Of a stretch of 64,000 nt of DNA, positions 17,112 through 27,454 are shown piece after piece (the first letter of the stretch is position 1; the number at the start of each line of letters is the position of its first letter). The DNA comes from JALORV01 sp035498175. Its GTDB lineage: Bacteria; Pseudomonadota; Gammaproteobacteria; Burkholderiales; Burkholderiaceae_F. The DNA is taken from contig DATKAJ010000072.1 of NCBI GenBank assembly GCA_035498175.1, forward strand, positions 62,001 through 126,000. Reading direction: 5' to 3'. The notes under the pieces were generated by a model, which saw only the letters and a program-made list of their open reading frames with translations, ran no database searches and was not told where the DNA came from. A program made the translations under genes and the position numbers.

Positions 17112-17213
17112 GGTCGGAAGCGGTGATCGAAATCTGGCCCCTCCCCCGGGGAGGGGTCGGGGGAGGGCGAACCGTATACGCCCGCGGAGGTGGCGCTCCG
17201 CGCCGTCGCCGCG
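17107..17213 (+). repeat. 107-bp palindromic insert between metX and metW
   Basis: The segment between the two 51-bp copies contains a near-perfect palindrome, CCCCTCCCC-C-GGGGAGGGG (17138-17156), followed by TCGGGGGAGGG and a GC-rich stem-forming tail. It supplies the present metX stop codon (TGA at 17109-17111). It resembles the short GC-rich palindromic (REP-type) elements scattered in many proteobacterial genomes. It has no coding content, and I see no second copy in this window. Confidence 0.75.
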
Positions 17214-17264
17214 ATCACCGCGTGGTGCGCGCGTACTTCGACAACATCGCGAGGGAGTGCGGAC
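17214..17264 (+). repeat. 51-bp direct repeat, copy 2 (now the metW leader)
   Basis: This is an exact copy of 17056-17106. Read in the metX frame it runs on to CGA-TGA, so the ancestral metX stop overlapped the metW ATG as ATGA. Copy 2 keeps the ribosome site GAGGGAG eight bases before the metW start. Confidence 0.95.
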
Positions 17265-17265
17265 G

Positions 17266-17850
17266 ATGACACTGCGCGTCGACCTCGCGCAGATCGCCGA
17301 CTGGATCGCGCCCGGTAGTCGAGTGCTCGACCTGGGCTGCGGCGATGGAGCGCTGCTCGCCCACTTGCGCGATGCCAAGAAGTGCCGTGGCTACGGCGTC
17401 GAGATCGACGACGACCAGGTCGCCCAGTGCGTACAGCAGAGCATCAATATCGTTCAACAGAACCTCGATGCCGGGCTGCGGCTGTTTGCCGACAAGATGT
17501 TCGACACTGTCGTGCTGTCGCAGACGCTACAGGCGATGCACAACGTCGAAGCGATCCTGCGGGAGATGACGCGCGTCGCGCGTCAGGGCGTCGTCAGCTT
17601 TCCCAACTTCGGCCACTGGCGCCACGCGGTGGCGCTGCTGGCGGGCCGCATGCCGGTGACGCGCCAGATCCCGTATCAGTGGTTCGACACGCCGAACATC
17701 CATCTGTGCACGCTGAAGGACTTCGAGATCCTCGCTTCGCGCGTTGGACTGACGATCACGGGGCGCGCGGTCCTGGCCGAAGGCCGACCGGTGTCGTTCG
17801 CGCCAGCGCTGCGCGCCACCGTCGCGATCTATCGCTTCGAATCGCGCTAG
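17266..17850 (+). CDS. metW: MetW, partner of MetX in methionine synthesis
   Basis: A 194-residue class I methyltransferase-fold protein with the SAM-binding loop VLDLGCGDGALL and the MetW blocks QTLQAMHN, VSFPNFGHWRHR-like SFPNFGHW and PYQWFDTPNIHLCTLKDFE. MetW is required together with MetX for homoserine acylation in Pseudomonas-type systems. The ATG at 17266 follows the duplicated ribosome site; an upstream GTG at 17257 lies inside the repeat. The stop shares CTAG with the convergent AmpG-like gene. Confidence 0.93.
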   Translation: MTLRVDLAQIADWIAPGSRVLDLGCGDGALLAHLRDAKKCRGYGVEIDDDQVAQCVQQSINIVQQNLDAGLRLFADKMFDTVVLSQTLQAMHNVEAILREMTRVARQGVVSFPNFGHWRHAVALLAGRMPVTRQIPYQWFDTPNIHLCTLKDFEILASRVGLTITGRAVLAEGRPVSFAPALRATVAIYRFESR

Positions 17851-19280
17851 CCGCTGCTCCGTTCGCCCGCGCGGGCCGGTGCGGCTGGTACGACGCGGCT
17901 CGCGAGCCAGATCAGCAGCAGCACCGGCACGCCGAGGGCTGCCGTGGCGTGGAAGAACGCGCCGTAGCCATAGGCATCGACGAAAGCCCCAGAGAAGCCG
18001 GCAACGAACTTCGGCAGCAGCAGCATCACCGAGGAAAACAGCGCGTACTGGGTGGCCGAGTACTCGATGTTCGTCAGCCCGGACAGGTAGGCGATGAAAG
18101 CGGCCGAGGCGATCCCCGCGGACAGGTTGTCGGCCGAAATCACGAAGATGAGTCCGGTCAGGTCGTGCCCGCGTGTAGCGAGCCAGGCGAACAGCAGGTT
18201 GGACGCCGCCGATAGCACCGCGCCGAGCATCAGGATGCGCATCACGCCGAAGCGCAGCGCAAGCGCGCCGCCAACGAACGCACCGGCGAGGGTCATCACC
18301 ACACCGTAGAGCTTCGAAACGGCGGCGACCTCCTCCTTGCTGTAGCCCATGTCGACGTAAAACGGGTTGGCCATGATGCCCATCACGACGTCGGAGATGC
18401 GGTAGGTCGCGATCAACGCCAGAAGCACCAGTGCCTGCCAGCGGTAGCGCCGGATGAAGTCGGCGAACGGGCCGATGACGGCAGAACTCAGCCAATGGCC
18501 GAGCAGCGGCAGGGCGCCCGCCCGGCCGCCCGGGCTGCCGGCCCCTTCGGTCCGCAGCGGAGCGACGACCATGCTCGCTTCCGGCTCGGGCGAGAGCAGC
18601 ACGGCAACAATGCCGACCGTCATCGACGCCGCCATCGTCAGATACGCGGTGGTCCACGCGCCAGCGCTGTAGGCGGTGAGCTCGCCGGCCGCGCGTGCGG
18701 CGATCCAGAGCACACCGGCACCGGCCCAGATCATCGCCAGCCGATAGCCGGTCTGGTACATCGCCGCCAGCGCGCCCTGCTTTGCCACCGACGCCGATTC
18801 GATCCGGTAGGCATCGAGTGCGATGTCCTGCGTGGCAGACGCGAATGCAACCGCGAGCGCAGCGACTGTCAACCGCTGCAGTCCCGACTGCGGATCGTGG
18901 ACGGCCATGGCGACCAGGCCCGCCACGATCGCAAACTGCGACAGCAGCAGCCAGGCTCTCCGTCGTCCGAGCCAGCGTGTCAGCAGCGGCAGTGGCAAGC
19001 TGTCGACCAGCGGCGCCCAGGCCCACTTGAAGCCATAGGCCAGGCCCACCCACGAAAGGTAGCCGATGGTCGCGCGATCGACCCCGGCTTCGCGCAGCCG
19101 GAAGCTCAGCGTTCCCAGCACCAGCAGCAGCGGCAGGCCAGCGGCAAAGCCCAGGAAGAACATGCGCAGGGCCACGGGCTCGGTGTAGACGCGCAGAACG
19201 TCGCGCCAGCGCCGCCGTGCACTCCGATCGACGGCGGCTTCTTCGTCGCTGGCGGGCCGGGTACGGGTTTCGCCTTGCAT
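17847..19280 (-). CDS. ampG: AmpG-like MFS permease (muropeptide uptake)
   Basis: A 477-residue protein with 12-14 predicted membrane helices. The first helices carry AmpG hallmarks (RMFFLGFAAGLPLLL, DRATIGYLSWVGLAYGFKWAWAPLVD) and the pattern continues with SATQDIALDAYRIE. AmpG imports anhydromuropeptides for cell-wall recycling and, where ampC exists, controls beta-lactamase induction. No ampR or ampC is in the window. The ATG at 19280 is preferred to the one at 19325, whose extra 15 codons are not conserved-looking. Confidence 0.88.
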   Translation of the reverse strand: MQGETRTRPASDEEAAVDRSARRRWRDVLRVYTEPVALRMFFLGFAAGLPLLLVLGTLSFRLREAGVDRATIGYLSWVGLAYGFKWAWAPLVDSLPLPLLTRWLGRRRAWLLLSQFAIVAGLVAMAVHDPQSGLQRLTVAALAVAFASATQDIALDAYRIESASVAKQGALAAMYQTGYRLAMIWAGAGVLWIAARAAGELTAYSAGAWTTAYLTMAASMTVGIVAVLLSPEPEASMVVAPLRTEGAGSPGGRAGALPLLGHWLSSAVIGPFADFIRRYRWQALVLLALIATYRISDVVMGIMANPFYVDMGYSKEEVAAVSKLYGVVMTLAGAFVGGALALRFGVMRILMLGAVLSAASNLLFAWLATRGHDLTGLIFVISADNLSAGIASAAFIAYLSGLTNIEYSATQYALFSSVMLLLPKFVAGFSGAFVDAYGYGAFFHATAALGVPVLLLIWLASRVVPAAPARAGERSSG

Positions 19281-19476
19281 CGGTGCCGCAGTGTAGTGGG
19301 GAGGTTGGGATCGGGCCGCGGCCACAGAACATCGAGCGGATCACCCGCCAATTCAGCTTGTCAGCGCGGGCCTGCGGGTCCGATACTGGCATCGTGGCCG
19401 TCGGTCCGGTTTGCCTTCATCCACTCGGGCCGAAGAAGAATTGATCGCCACCTCAACGCGCAGCCCGACCGACCGC

Positions 19477-19773
19477 ATGATCCGCCGCACACGCTTGCCG
19501 TCCGAAGCGCTGCGCCGCATCCTCGAGAACGCGGCGCTGCTCGCATTTACCTCCCTGCTAGTCATGTCGGTCGTGCTCGGGCGCTACGCCGGCGCCCTGC
19601 TATGGGGTGGTGCGCTGACGGTCTTCTTCGTGCATGCCTGGGAAGGCCGCTCGCACGTGTTCGATGCGGCTGATGGTCTGCCGCGGCAGTTGCTGCGGGC
19701 GCGGCGCTACGACAGCCTGCGCTGGCTCGGGCTCGCGCTGGCGTTCGTCGGCGCGGCAGCCGCGGCCTGCTGA
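19477..19773 (+). CDS. Small membrane protein of unknown function
   Basis: A 98-residue protein with one to two hydrophobic helices at 20-50 (AALLAFTSLLVMSVVLG, ALLWGGALTVFFVHAW), a charged middle and a hydrophobic Ala-rich end (LGLALAFVGAAAAAC). The ATG at 19477 is chosen; earlier in-frame codons are not hydrophobic. Its last 67 bases overlap the convergent TAXI gene. No family recognised. Confidence 0.5.
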   Translation: MIRRTRLPSEALRRILENAALLAFTSLLVMSVVLGRYAGALLWGGALTVFFVHAWEGRSHVFDAADGLPRQLLRARRYDSLRWLGLALAFVGAAAAAC

Positions 19774-21101
19774 TCGGCCGGCGCGCCTGCCGTGCGCGCC
19801 TCGAGGAGGCTGCGAACGTAGTCGGCGTGCTGTCGCAGCGTGTATAGCCGCGACAGGTAGGCGCGTGGCACCTTGAGTCGGTTCAGGCGCTGGTCGATCT
19901 CGACCATCCGCGCGAGTTGCGCGGCCGCATCGGCCTGCGCGGTCGGCGTGGCGCGCTCGATGCGGTTGACTTCGCCATACCAGTTATCGAGCTTGCTGCG
20001 GATGCGCCAGTCGTAGAGCTTGGGCAGGTATGCAAATGCCGGAACGGCGATTGCGAGCAGCGGCAGCATGATGAACAGCAGGCGTTCAGCCCAGACGGCG
20101 ACCCAGAACGGGAGCACGCGCCGCAGCCATGAAGGGCGGTCGCGGTAGAAGCGATCGGCATCCTCCGCCAGCGGCAGATCCACGTCCATCGGCGCCGGGA
20201 ACACTCGCGCGGGATGCAGCAAGGTCGGGCCGCCATGCACCTCCCGGGCCGCTTCGAGCAGAAGTGCGACCGCCACGGGGTGGATGTCCGGCCGTGCAAT
20301 CAGGTTGGCGGTCACCGCGATGATGGTGGTGTCCTGTTGCGGGATCCCGCGCTTCAGATCGATCACGCCTTCCGGGAGGTCGAGCTTGTGCAGGTAGGGC
20401 AAACGCCGGACGTAGGCGTCTGCCCTGCGCGCGTCCATCAGGCGAACGCCCGGCGCCTGCAACAGTTTCTGCACGGCCGGGCCATCGATTGCGGAGATAT
20501 ACAGCGCGGCGTCGATCCGTCCGTCGATCAACGCATCAGCGGCCTCGAGACCGCCGATCTCCAGCAGCGTGGTGGGCGCCTCGACGAGTCCGTTGTCGCG
20601 CGCGATCGACGTAGCGAGCGCGTGCGTGCCTCCGCCGGGAATGCCGATCGCGATCCGCAGCCCGCGCAACTCCGAGATGCGTTCGATCGTCTTGCCTCGA
20701 TAGAAGACCCACACGGGCTCGTAGAAGAGGCTGCCGAGCGTGACCAGGCGCTCGGCATCGTCCTCCGTCACCAGACCGCCCTGCACCAGCCCGACGTCCA
20801 CACCGCTCCCGGCGTTGCGCAGGCGATCGAGGTTGGCGGCGGCGCCCGCAGACGGCCGCAGTTCGAGTTCGAGGCCGCGCTGCGCGAGCACCTCGCGATA
20901 GCGCTGCGCATAGCGATGGTAGGCACCGTCCTCGGCGCCGGTAGTCATCACGATGCGGCGCGGAGGCGCCGGAGGTGCGAGCTTCGCGAGCCCCCAGCCG
21001 AGCAGTCCCAGCAGCAGCAGGACACCGACCACGTACCAAGCCAGCGCCCGGCCTTCAATCTGCTCCGGCAATCGCTTGCGGATGAACTCGGGACTATGCA
21101 T
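19707..21101 (-). CDS. TAXI-family TRAP solute-binding protein, membrane anchored
   Basis: A 464-residue protein. A single helix (about 22-42) anchors the N-terminus; the TAXI domain follows (VMTTGAEDGAYHRYAQRY, VDVGLVQGG, ELRGLRIAIGIPGGGTHALA). A second hydrophobic segment lies near residue 345 (AERLLFIMLPLLAIAVP), then a cytoplasmic-looking helical tail. The two-anchor form is a recognised TAXI subgroup, unlike the free periplasmic type. No TRAP membrane subunit is nearby, so the ligand and the partner are unknown. It is followed upstream by xthA on the same strand, one base apart. Confidence 0.8.
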   Translation of the reverse strand: MHSPEFIRKRLPEQIEGRALAWYVVGVLLLLGLLGWGLAKLAPPAPPRRIVMTTGAEDGAYHRYAQRYREVLAQRGLELELRPSAGAAANLDRLRNAGSGVDVGLVQGGLVTEDDAERLVTLGSLFYEPVWVFYRGKTIERISELRGLRIAIGIPGGGTHALATSIARDNGLVEAPTTLLEIGGLEAADALIDGRIDAALYISAIDGPAVQKLLQAPGVRLMDARRADAYVRRLPYLHKLDLPEGVIDLKRGIPQQDTTIIAVTANLIARPDIHPVAVALLLEAAREVHGGPTLLHPARVFPAPMDVDLPLAEDADRFYRDRPSWLRRVLPFWVAVWAERLLFIMLPLLAIAVPAFAYLPKLYDWRIRSKLDNWYGEVNRIERATPTAQADAAAQLARMVEIDQRLNRLKVPRAYLSRLYTLRQHADYVRSLLEARTAGAPADQQAAAAAPTNASASPSQRRLS

Positions 21102-21102
21102 G

Positions 21103-21879
21103 TCAGAGCCGCCCCGTGTAGTCGATGATCAGGGGCGCGTGGTCGGAAAAGCGCCTCGTGGTGTAGATCTCTGCGCGCCGGGCGCGCGCCGCCATACCCT
21201 CGCTCGCGATCTGGTAGTCGATGCGCCAGCCGACGTTCTTGGCCCAGGCCTGGCCGCGGTTGCTCCACCACGTGTACTGCTCGGGGCGCTCATCCAGGCG
21301 ACGGAACACGTCGACCCAGCCCCCTCGCTCGAAGATTCCGCTGAGCCACGCGCGCTCCTCGGGGAGGAACCCGGAGTTCTTGCGGTTGCCACGCCAGTTG
21401 CGCAGATCAATCTCCTTGTGCGCGATGTTGATATCTCCGCAGAACACGACCTCGCGGCCGCTCGCCCGCAGGCGTTCCAGGTGCGGGGCGAATTCGTCGA
21501 GGAAGCGAAACTTGGCCGCCTGCCGCTCGGGTCCTGACGAGCCCGACGGAAAGTAGACAGAAACGACCGTGAAGTCACGGAACTCGGCTTCCACGTAGCG
21601 CCCCTCCGCATCGAATTCGGGTGAGCCGAAGCCCAATCGCACTGAACGCGGCGCCTTCGCGGAGTAGAGCGCCGCCCCCGAGTAGCCGCGCCGCTGCGCG
21701 CAGTGGAAATGGGAGTGCATTTTCCCGAACGAGCGCAAGGCCTCAGGTAGCTCGGCCTCGTCGCACTTCACTTCCTGCAGGCAGACCACGTCGGGCTCGG
21801 CGCGGCGCAACCAGCGGAATAGCCCCTTGGAGGCTGCCGACCGGATGCCGTTGACGTTCAGCGTGACGATTCGCAGCAA
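21103..21879 (-). CDS. xthA: Exodeoxyribonuclease III
   Basis: A 258-residue Mg-dependent AP endonuclease/3' exonuclease. Catalytic motifs are in order: LNVNGIRSA with the metal-binding Asn, CLQEVKC with the catalytic Glu, CGDINIAH, NSGFLPEERAW and SDHAPLIIDY with the final Asp-His. It repairs abasic sites. The first gene of a probable two-gene unit with the TAXI protein; divergent from pyrE. Confidence 0.95.
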   Translation of the reverse strand: MLRIVTLNVNGIRSAASKGLFRWLRRAEPDVVCLQEVKCDEAELPEALRSFGKMHSHFHCAQRRGYSGAALYSAKAPRSVRLGFGSPEFDAEGRYVEAEFRDFTVVSVYFPSGSSGPERQAAKFRFLDEFAPHLERLRASGREVVFCGDINIAHKEIDLRNWRGNRKNSGFLPEERAWLSGIFERGGWVDVFRRLDERPEQYTWWSNRGQAWAKNVGWRIDYQIASEGMAARARRAEIYTTRRFSDHAPLIIDYTGRL

Positions 21880-21994
21880 GGGTCAAATGCCTTTGCAGTT
21901 CCGGAATCGGTGGCATTTTCCATCCTTTTGCTCACCGGGCTGCGGCACAATGTGCGTGAGCAGACACCATCGGGCGGGGCCCCGCGGATAGCGC

Positions 21995-22672
21995 GTGCAG
22001 TCGTTGCGGCAACAGTTCATCGAGTTCGCCTTGCAGGCCGGTGTGTTGCGGTTCGGCGAGTTCAGGACCAAGGCGGGTCGCATGTCCCCTTACTTCTTCA
22101 ATGCGGGCCTGTTCAATCGCGGCGCTCTGCTGGGACGCCTCGCCCGCTTCTACGCCCAGACGCTGCTCGTGGCACGCGGCGAGGGCAGGGTGCAGTTCGA
22201 CATGCTGTTCGGTCCGGCCTACAAGGGCATCACGCTGGCCGCTGCCACTGCGATCGCGCTCGCCGAACTCGGTGTCGACGTTCCCTTCGCCTACAACCGC
22301 AAGGAGGCGAAGGACCACGGCGAAGGCGGCGTGATCGTCGGAGCGCCTCTGGCCGGGCGCGTGGTCATCGTCGATGACGTGATCACGGCGGGCACGTCCG
22401 TGCGCGAGTCGGTTGAACTGATACGCGCCGCCGGTGCGACGCCTGCGGCCGTGCTTATCGCGCTCGATCGCATGGAGCGAGCTGGCGCCGACGATGCGCT
22501 GTCGAGCCGGTCCGCTGTCCAGGAGGTCGAGGCCAGCTATGGACTTCCCGTCTTCGCAATAGCCACTCTGGACGATCTGATGCAATTTCTCGCGGCGGAT
22601 TCCGGGCCGGCTCATCAGTTGAGCAGCTACCGCCCGGCCGTCGAGCGCTACCGGGAGCGCTATGGCGCCTGA
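21995..22672 (+). CDS. pyrE: Orotate phosphoribosyltransferase
   Basis: A 225-residue enzyme with the PRPP-binding motif VVIVDDVITAGTSV and the family blocks KAGRMSPYFFNAGLF and YNRKEAKDHGEGG. It converts orotate and PRPP to orotidine monophosphate in pyrimidine synthesis. The GTG at 21995 gives the standard N-terminus. The stop lies inside the next gene (11-base overlap), so translation of the two is probably coupled. The pyrE/xthA divergent pair is common in proteobacteria. Confidence 0.96.
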   Translation: MQSLRQQFIEFALQAGVLRFGEFRTKAGRMSPYFFNAGLFNRGALLGRLARFYAQTLLVARGEGRVQFDMLFGPAYKGITLAAATAIALAELGVDVPFAYNRKEAKDHGEGGVIVGAPLAGRVVIVDDVITAGTSVRESVELIRAAGATPAAVLIALDRMERAGADDALSSRSAVQEVEASYGLPVFAIATLDDLMQFLAADSGPAHQLSSYRPAVERYRERYGA

Positions 22673-23369
22673 CCTTCGCACTGCGCTGCGGCTTGCGCGA
22701 TGGACGCTCGCGCTGCTGGCGCTGCCGGCGTCGGGCCAGGCACCCGCTCCCAACGGCTTCATGTACACGTGCATTGCCAACGGCAAGGTCTATACCGCCG
22801 ACCGGCCGCCGGCCGAATGCGCGAACGTCGACATGCGCGAACTGAACCGGGACGGGTCGGTGCGCCGCATCATCCCGCGGCCGCTGACCGTCGAGGAGCA
22901 GCGCGCGCGCGCGCTCGAGGCCAAGAAAAAGGTCGAAGACGAGGAGCGACAGCTGGCGCAGCGTCGCCGCGACCGCTCGCTGCTCGAGGCTTACGCCAGC
23001 GAAGACGAGATCGAGGCCGCCCGCAAGAAGTCACTCGAAGGCGCAGAGCAGATCATCAAGCGCTCGCAGGAACGCTCGCTCAGCCTCGCTCAGGACAGGC
23101 GGCGCCTCGACGACGAGTCGGAGTTTTACAAGAAGCGCGAACAGCCGGATAGTCTGAAGCGCGCCTTCGCGCTGAATGAGCAGGCGGTCGCTGCGGAAAA
23201 GAAGATCGTCGCCGAGGCACGCTCCGAGGTGGACCGCATCAACGAGCGCTTCGATGCCGAGAAACGGCGCTTCCGCGAACTGGTGGCGCAGGGTGCGCGG
23301 CCGGTGCAGCGCAATCCCGAGCCCGATATCCTCCTCGACCCGCGCTTCAAGGACTCCGCGCGCCAGTAG
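22662..23369 (+). CDS. Exported DUF4124-type protein with coiled coil
   Basis: A 235-residue protein. A short hydrophobic signal (WTLALLALPASGQA) leads to a DUF4124-like block (MYTCIANGKVYTADRPPAEC) with two Cys that may form a disulfide. The rest (about 85-220) is almost entirely charged helix with many Arg, Glu and Lys, predicted coiled coil. DUF4124 proteins are common in betaproteobacteria and their role is unknown. It overlaps pyrE. Confidence 0.75.
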   Translation: MAPDLRTALRLARWTLALLALPASGQAPAPNGFMYTCIANGKVYTADRPPAECANVDMRELNRDGSVRRIIPRPLTVEEQRARALEAKKKVEDEERQLAQRRRDRSLLEAYASEDEIEAARKKSLEGAEQIIKRSQERSLSLAQDRRRLDDESEFYKKREQPDSLKRAFALNEQAVAAEKKIVAEARSEVDRINERFDAEKRRFRELVAQGARPVQRNPEPDILLDPRFKDSARQ

Positions 23370-23455
23370 ACGCGGGGGCGCCTGTCGGTTCGCGTCGCAG
23401 TACGATACCTAAGGGGCTGCAGGTGGCCCCGGCGGTTGACTTCAGCGGTGCAGCG

Positions 23456-23923
23456 ATGTGCGTGTTCCGGCCCTTCTGTCCAATTGTTTCGGTCGCCGTT
23501 TTTTATTCGTTGCTTGCCGTTGCGCTGGAGCCGGGCGGGCTTTACATCGCAGGCGACGAATTCACGTTCGAGCAGGCGGCTCAGCGCGCGCTGAGCGAGA
23601 ACGTGACGGGGCAACGATTCTTCGTGCTGGTGCTGCCCCCGGCGGCTCGACCGCTTGGCCGCGAGGCATCGGGCCTTGCGGCCGCACTGCGCAACGAGGT
23701 GATGACGGCGCGCGGCGTGCTGCTCGTGTGTCAGCGTGATATTGCGAGCGGCGCGATCGACGGTGCGGCGCTGGTGCCGGGTGTGGTCGCGGTCAGAGGA
23801 TGGCCGCCGCCCGATTTCGATACCTGGCCGCCCGATCAACTCTATTACCCCGGCGAAGATCCGGCGCGTCTGCCGCAACCCGTCGAGCAGTTGCGGCGTG
23901 CGCGCGCCGTGTGCTCGCCCTGA
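23456..23923 (+). CDS. Exported protein of unknown function
   Basis: A 155-residue protein with a signal-like N-terminus (FCPIVSVAVFYSLLAVAL), then a small alpha/beta domain: a helix (FEQAAQRALSENV), strand (RFFVLVLPP), helix (LAAALRNEVMTARG), strand (VLLVCQRD) and a Pro/Trp-rich end (VRGWPPPDFDTWPPDQLYYPGED). Strand-helix order recalls DsrE-like folds, but I do not recognise a family. The ATG at 23456 is chosen for the signal segment. Confidence 0.55.
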   Translation: MCVFRPFCPIVSVAVFYSLLAVALEPGGLYIAGDEFTFEQAAQRALSENVTGQRFFVLVLPPAARPLGREASGLAAALRNEVMTARGVLLVCQRDIASGAIDGAALVPGVVAVRGWPPPDFDTWPPDQLYYPGEDPARLPQPVEQLRRARAVCSP

Positions 23924-24833
23924 CCGCGGGCAAAAGCTCGCCTCCGTCGTTTGGACTACCGCAAAGCGTTGACGCGGCAGTACTCGTGCCGAACGGCGCC
24001 GGCGCACCTGCGAATTCGGTCGTCCCGACCAACGGTGCCGAAGTTCCGCTGGATACGCCGAGTGCGCAGCAAAGCGGACTCAAGTTGATCCATCCATTCA
24101 CCGTCCAGCCAAACACGGTGACCGACGTTGTGCTCGATTTTGACGCATGCCGATCGGTCGTCCGGCGCGGCAACAGCGGTCGCTACAACCTTAAGCCGGT
24201 CGTCGCAGTGATACCGCGGACGGCGACGGCGATCGTCGGGTACGTCCAGACGGGGTTGACAGGCGTCACTGTCACTGCGCAGAAAGATGGCGTCGTCTTG
24301 AAGGCAACCCAGCCCGACAGCACCGGAAAGTTCGTTCTGGCACCGCTCGATCCGACGAAGAGCCCGTACGACGTGGTCTTCGACGGAACGAACATGACAA
24401 CCTCCGTGATCGCCGCCGTCCCGGTGACGGCCGGGCAGTCAACGACGTTCGGCTCGGACCTCGATCGCGTCACGATGCCAGGTGCGACGTCGGGGACGGT
24501 GACCGGCAATGTAGGTCCCGCCGCCGCGCGCGACACAGGCTCGGTGCATTCCCTGCAGGCTGTCGGAACGGTTCCCGCGGTCGAAGTGGCGCAGGTGAAC
24601 GTCGATCCGATGACCGGCGACTATTCGCTGTTCCTGCCGACGGCCGCCCCCCGGCTGCTGGTCTATTCGAACCCGATGGTCAGCCCGCTGAACTTCCAGC
24701 CGCAGAACTCGAGTGCCGGAAAGTACAAGCTTGAGGCATCGGCCACCGGCTACGTCACGCAGCTCGGCAGCGAGATCACGGTCCTGTTCGGGGCGATCCT
24801 TCCGAACCAGAACTTCACGCTGGTGGCTGCGCC

Positions 24834-24837
<4 letters not shown>
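23911..24837 (+). CDS. 5'-truncated DUF4382 protein (possible gene remnant)
   Basis: The 308 residues match only the later part of DUF4382 lipoproteins: ANSVVPTNGAEVPLDTPSAQ, VVLDFDACRSVV and YNLKPVVAVIPR, followed by an Ig-like carbohydrate-binding style tail. Complete members begin with a lipoprotein signal and about 100 residues that are missing here. Upstream sequence belongs to another gene, so the start (GTG at 23911 at best) yields no signal peptide. I read this as a deletion or recombination product, possibly not expressed as a working exported protein. The stop shares CTAG with gatB. Confidence 0.6.
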
Positions 24838-26315
<1,478 letters not shown>

Positions 26316-26338
26316 CTGTCTTCCCTTCAATGCCGGTC

Positions 26339-27442
26339 TCAGTGCAGGCGTTCGGTTGGCTCGCCGGACAGCAGCCGGCGCGCTTCGCGCTGCTCATGCG
26401 CGTACGTGTCCCAGGCGATGCCCGCCATCAAGCGGTGCTGCCGCGCCTCGGCCCCGCGGCCGAGCCGGTCGAGTGCCTCCGCCATGTTGGCGTGGGCAAT
26501 CGCGCGGATGTCTGCAGGAGTCGACTCATCGACGCGTTGCAGTGCTGTCTGCAGCTGTACCAGGCCTTCCTCGACACGGCCCAGCTTGAGGCAGCATTGC
26601 CCGCGGTCCGACATCGCCCCCGTGACCTCATGCAGGAAGCCCTCGCCTTCGGCGCTCGGCAGGTACGTGTCATACAGCGCAAGGGCCTCCGCCGGCACGC
26701 CCTGCAGCACCTTCATCTCCGCGAGCAACAGGTGGTCGAGCGTCATGTCGGGCCCGTCGGCGAGGCTGCGTGCGAAGGCAATGCTCTTGTTCAGTGCGGC
26801 CACGGCCTCGGCGAGTGAGCGAGCGTCGAGTTCGCCCAGGGCAGCGGCCTGGCGCACATGTGCAGCCTGCGTCAGCGCTGAACGCTGCAGGCAGCTTGCC
26901 ATCGCGATGTCGTCGTCGAGTTTGCGCACGACCTCTTCGGCTTCGCAATACAGCCGGCTGGCCTCCTCGTAATCGTAGGCATCCTGGTGGAGCGAACCGA
27001 GCGCGAGCAGCGCTCGGTAGCGTGCCTCGAGCGTGGCTTGAGGATTTGCGAGCACCGCGTGGGCGTAGCGCGATGCGGCGCGCACGTCGCACTCACGCTG
27101 CATGAACAGTGCCAGTGCTGACTCGCACTCACTGACAAGGGCCAGGTCGCTGGCCTCGTGGCGCGCCCGCTCGGCGATCGCCAGCATCGCGGCGCGCGCC
27201 TCGTCGAAGCGCTTCGAGAAGTAGGTCCGGATCGCGTCGGCGTATTCGTAGCGCAGGCGCACCGGTGCCGGCGCGTCGCGTGGCATTTCGCGCAGCGCGT
27301 TACCGAGCGTCTCGCGCGCCTGTTCGACCTTGCCGAGCCGGGCGAGCAGGATCGCGCGATCCTGCAGGTGACGCGCGCGCTCAAGCGGATCGGTCGCGGC
27401 GCTGATGAGCACCTGATTGGCTGCGAGGAGGCGCTGCGTCAT
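26339..27442 (-). CDS. TPR-repeat protein inside the gatCAB operon
   Basis: A 367-residue soluble helical protein with several tetratricopeptide-like repeats, clearest at RGQCCLKLGRVEEGLVQLQ and AHANMAEALDRLGRGAEAR and, less clearly, along the whole chain. No signal peptide or enzyme motif is seen. It lies between gatA (12 bp away) and gatB (23 bp away) in the same direction, so it must be co-transcribed with them. TPR proteins bind partners; the partner is unknown. A role with the amidotransferase is only suggested by position. Confidence 0.65.
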   Translation of the reverse strand: MTQRLLAANQVLISAATDPLERARHLQDRAILLARLGKVEQARETLGNALREMPRDAPAPVRLRYEYADAIRTYFSKRFDEARAAMLAIAERARHEASDLALVSECESALALFMQRECDVRAASRYAHAVLANPQATLEARYRALLALGSLHQDAYDYEEASRLYCEAEEVVRKLDDDIAMASCLQRSALTQAAHVRQAAALGELDARSLAEAVAALNKSIAFARSLADGPDMTLDHLLLAEMKVLQGVPAEALALYDTYLPSAEGEGFLHEVTGAMSDRGQCCLKLGRVEEGLVQLQTALQRVDESTPADIRAIAHANMAEALDRLGRGAEARQHRLMAGIAWDTYAHEQREARRLLSGEPTERLH

Positions 27443-27454
27443 GCGCGATACGCT

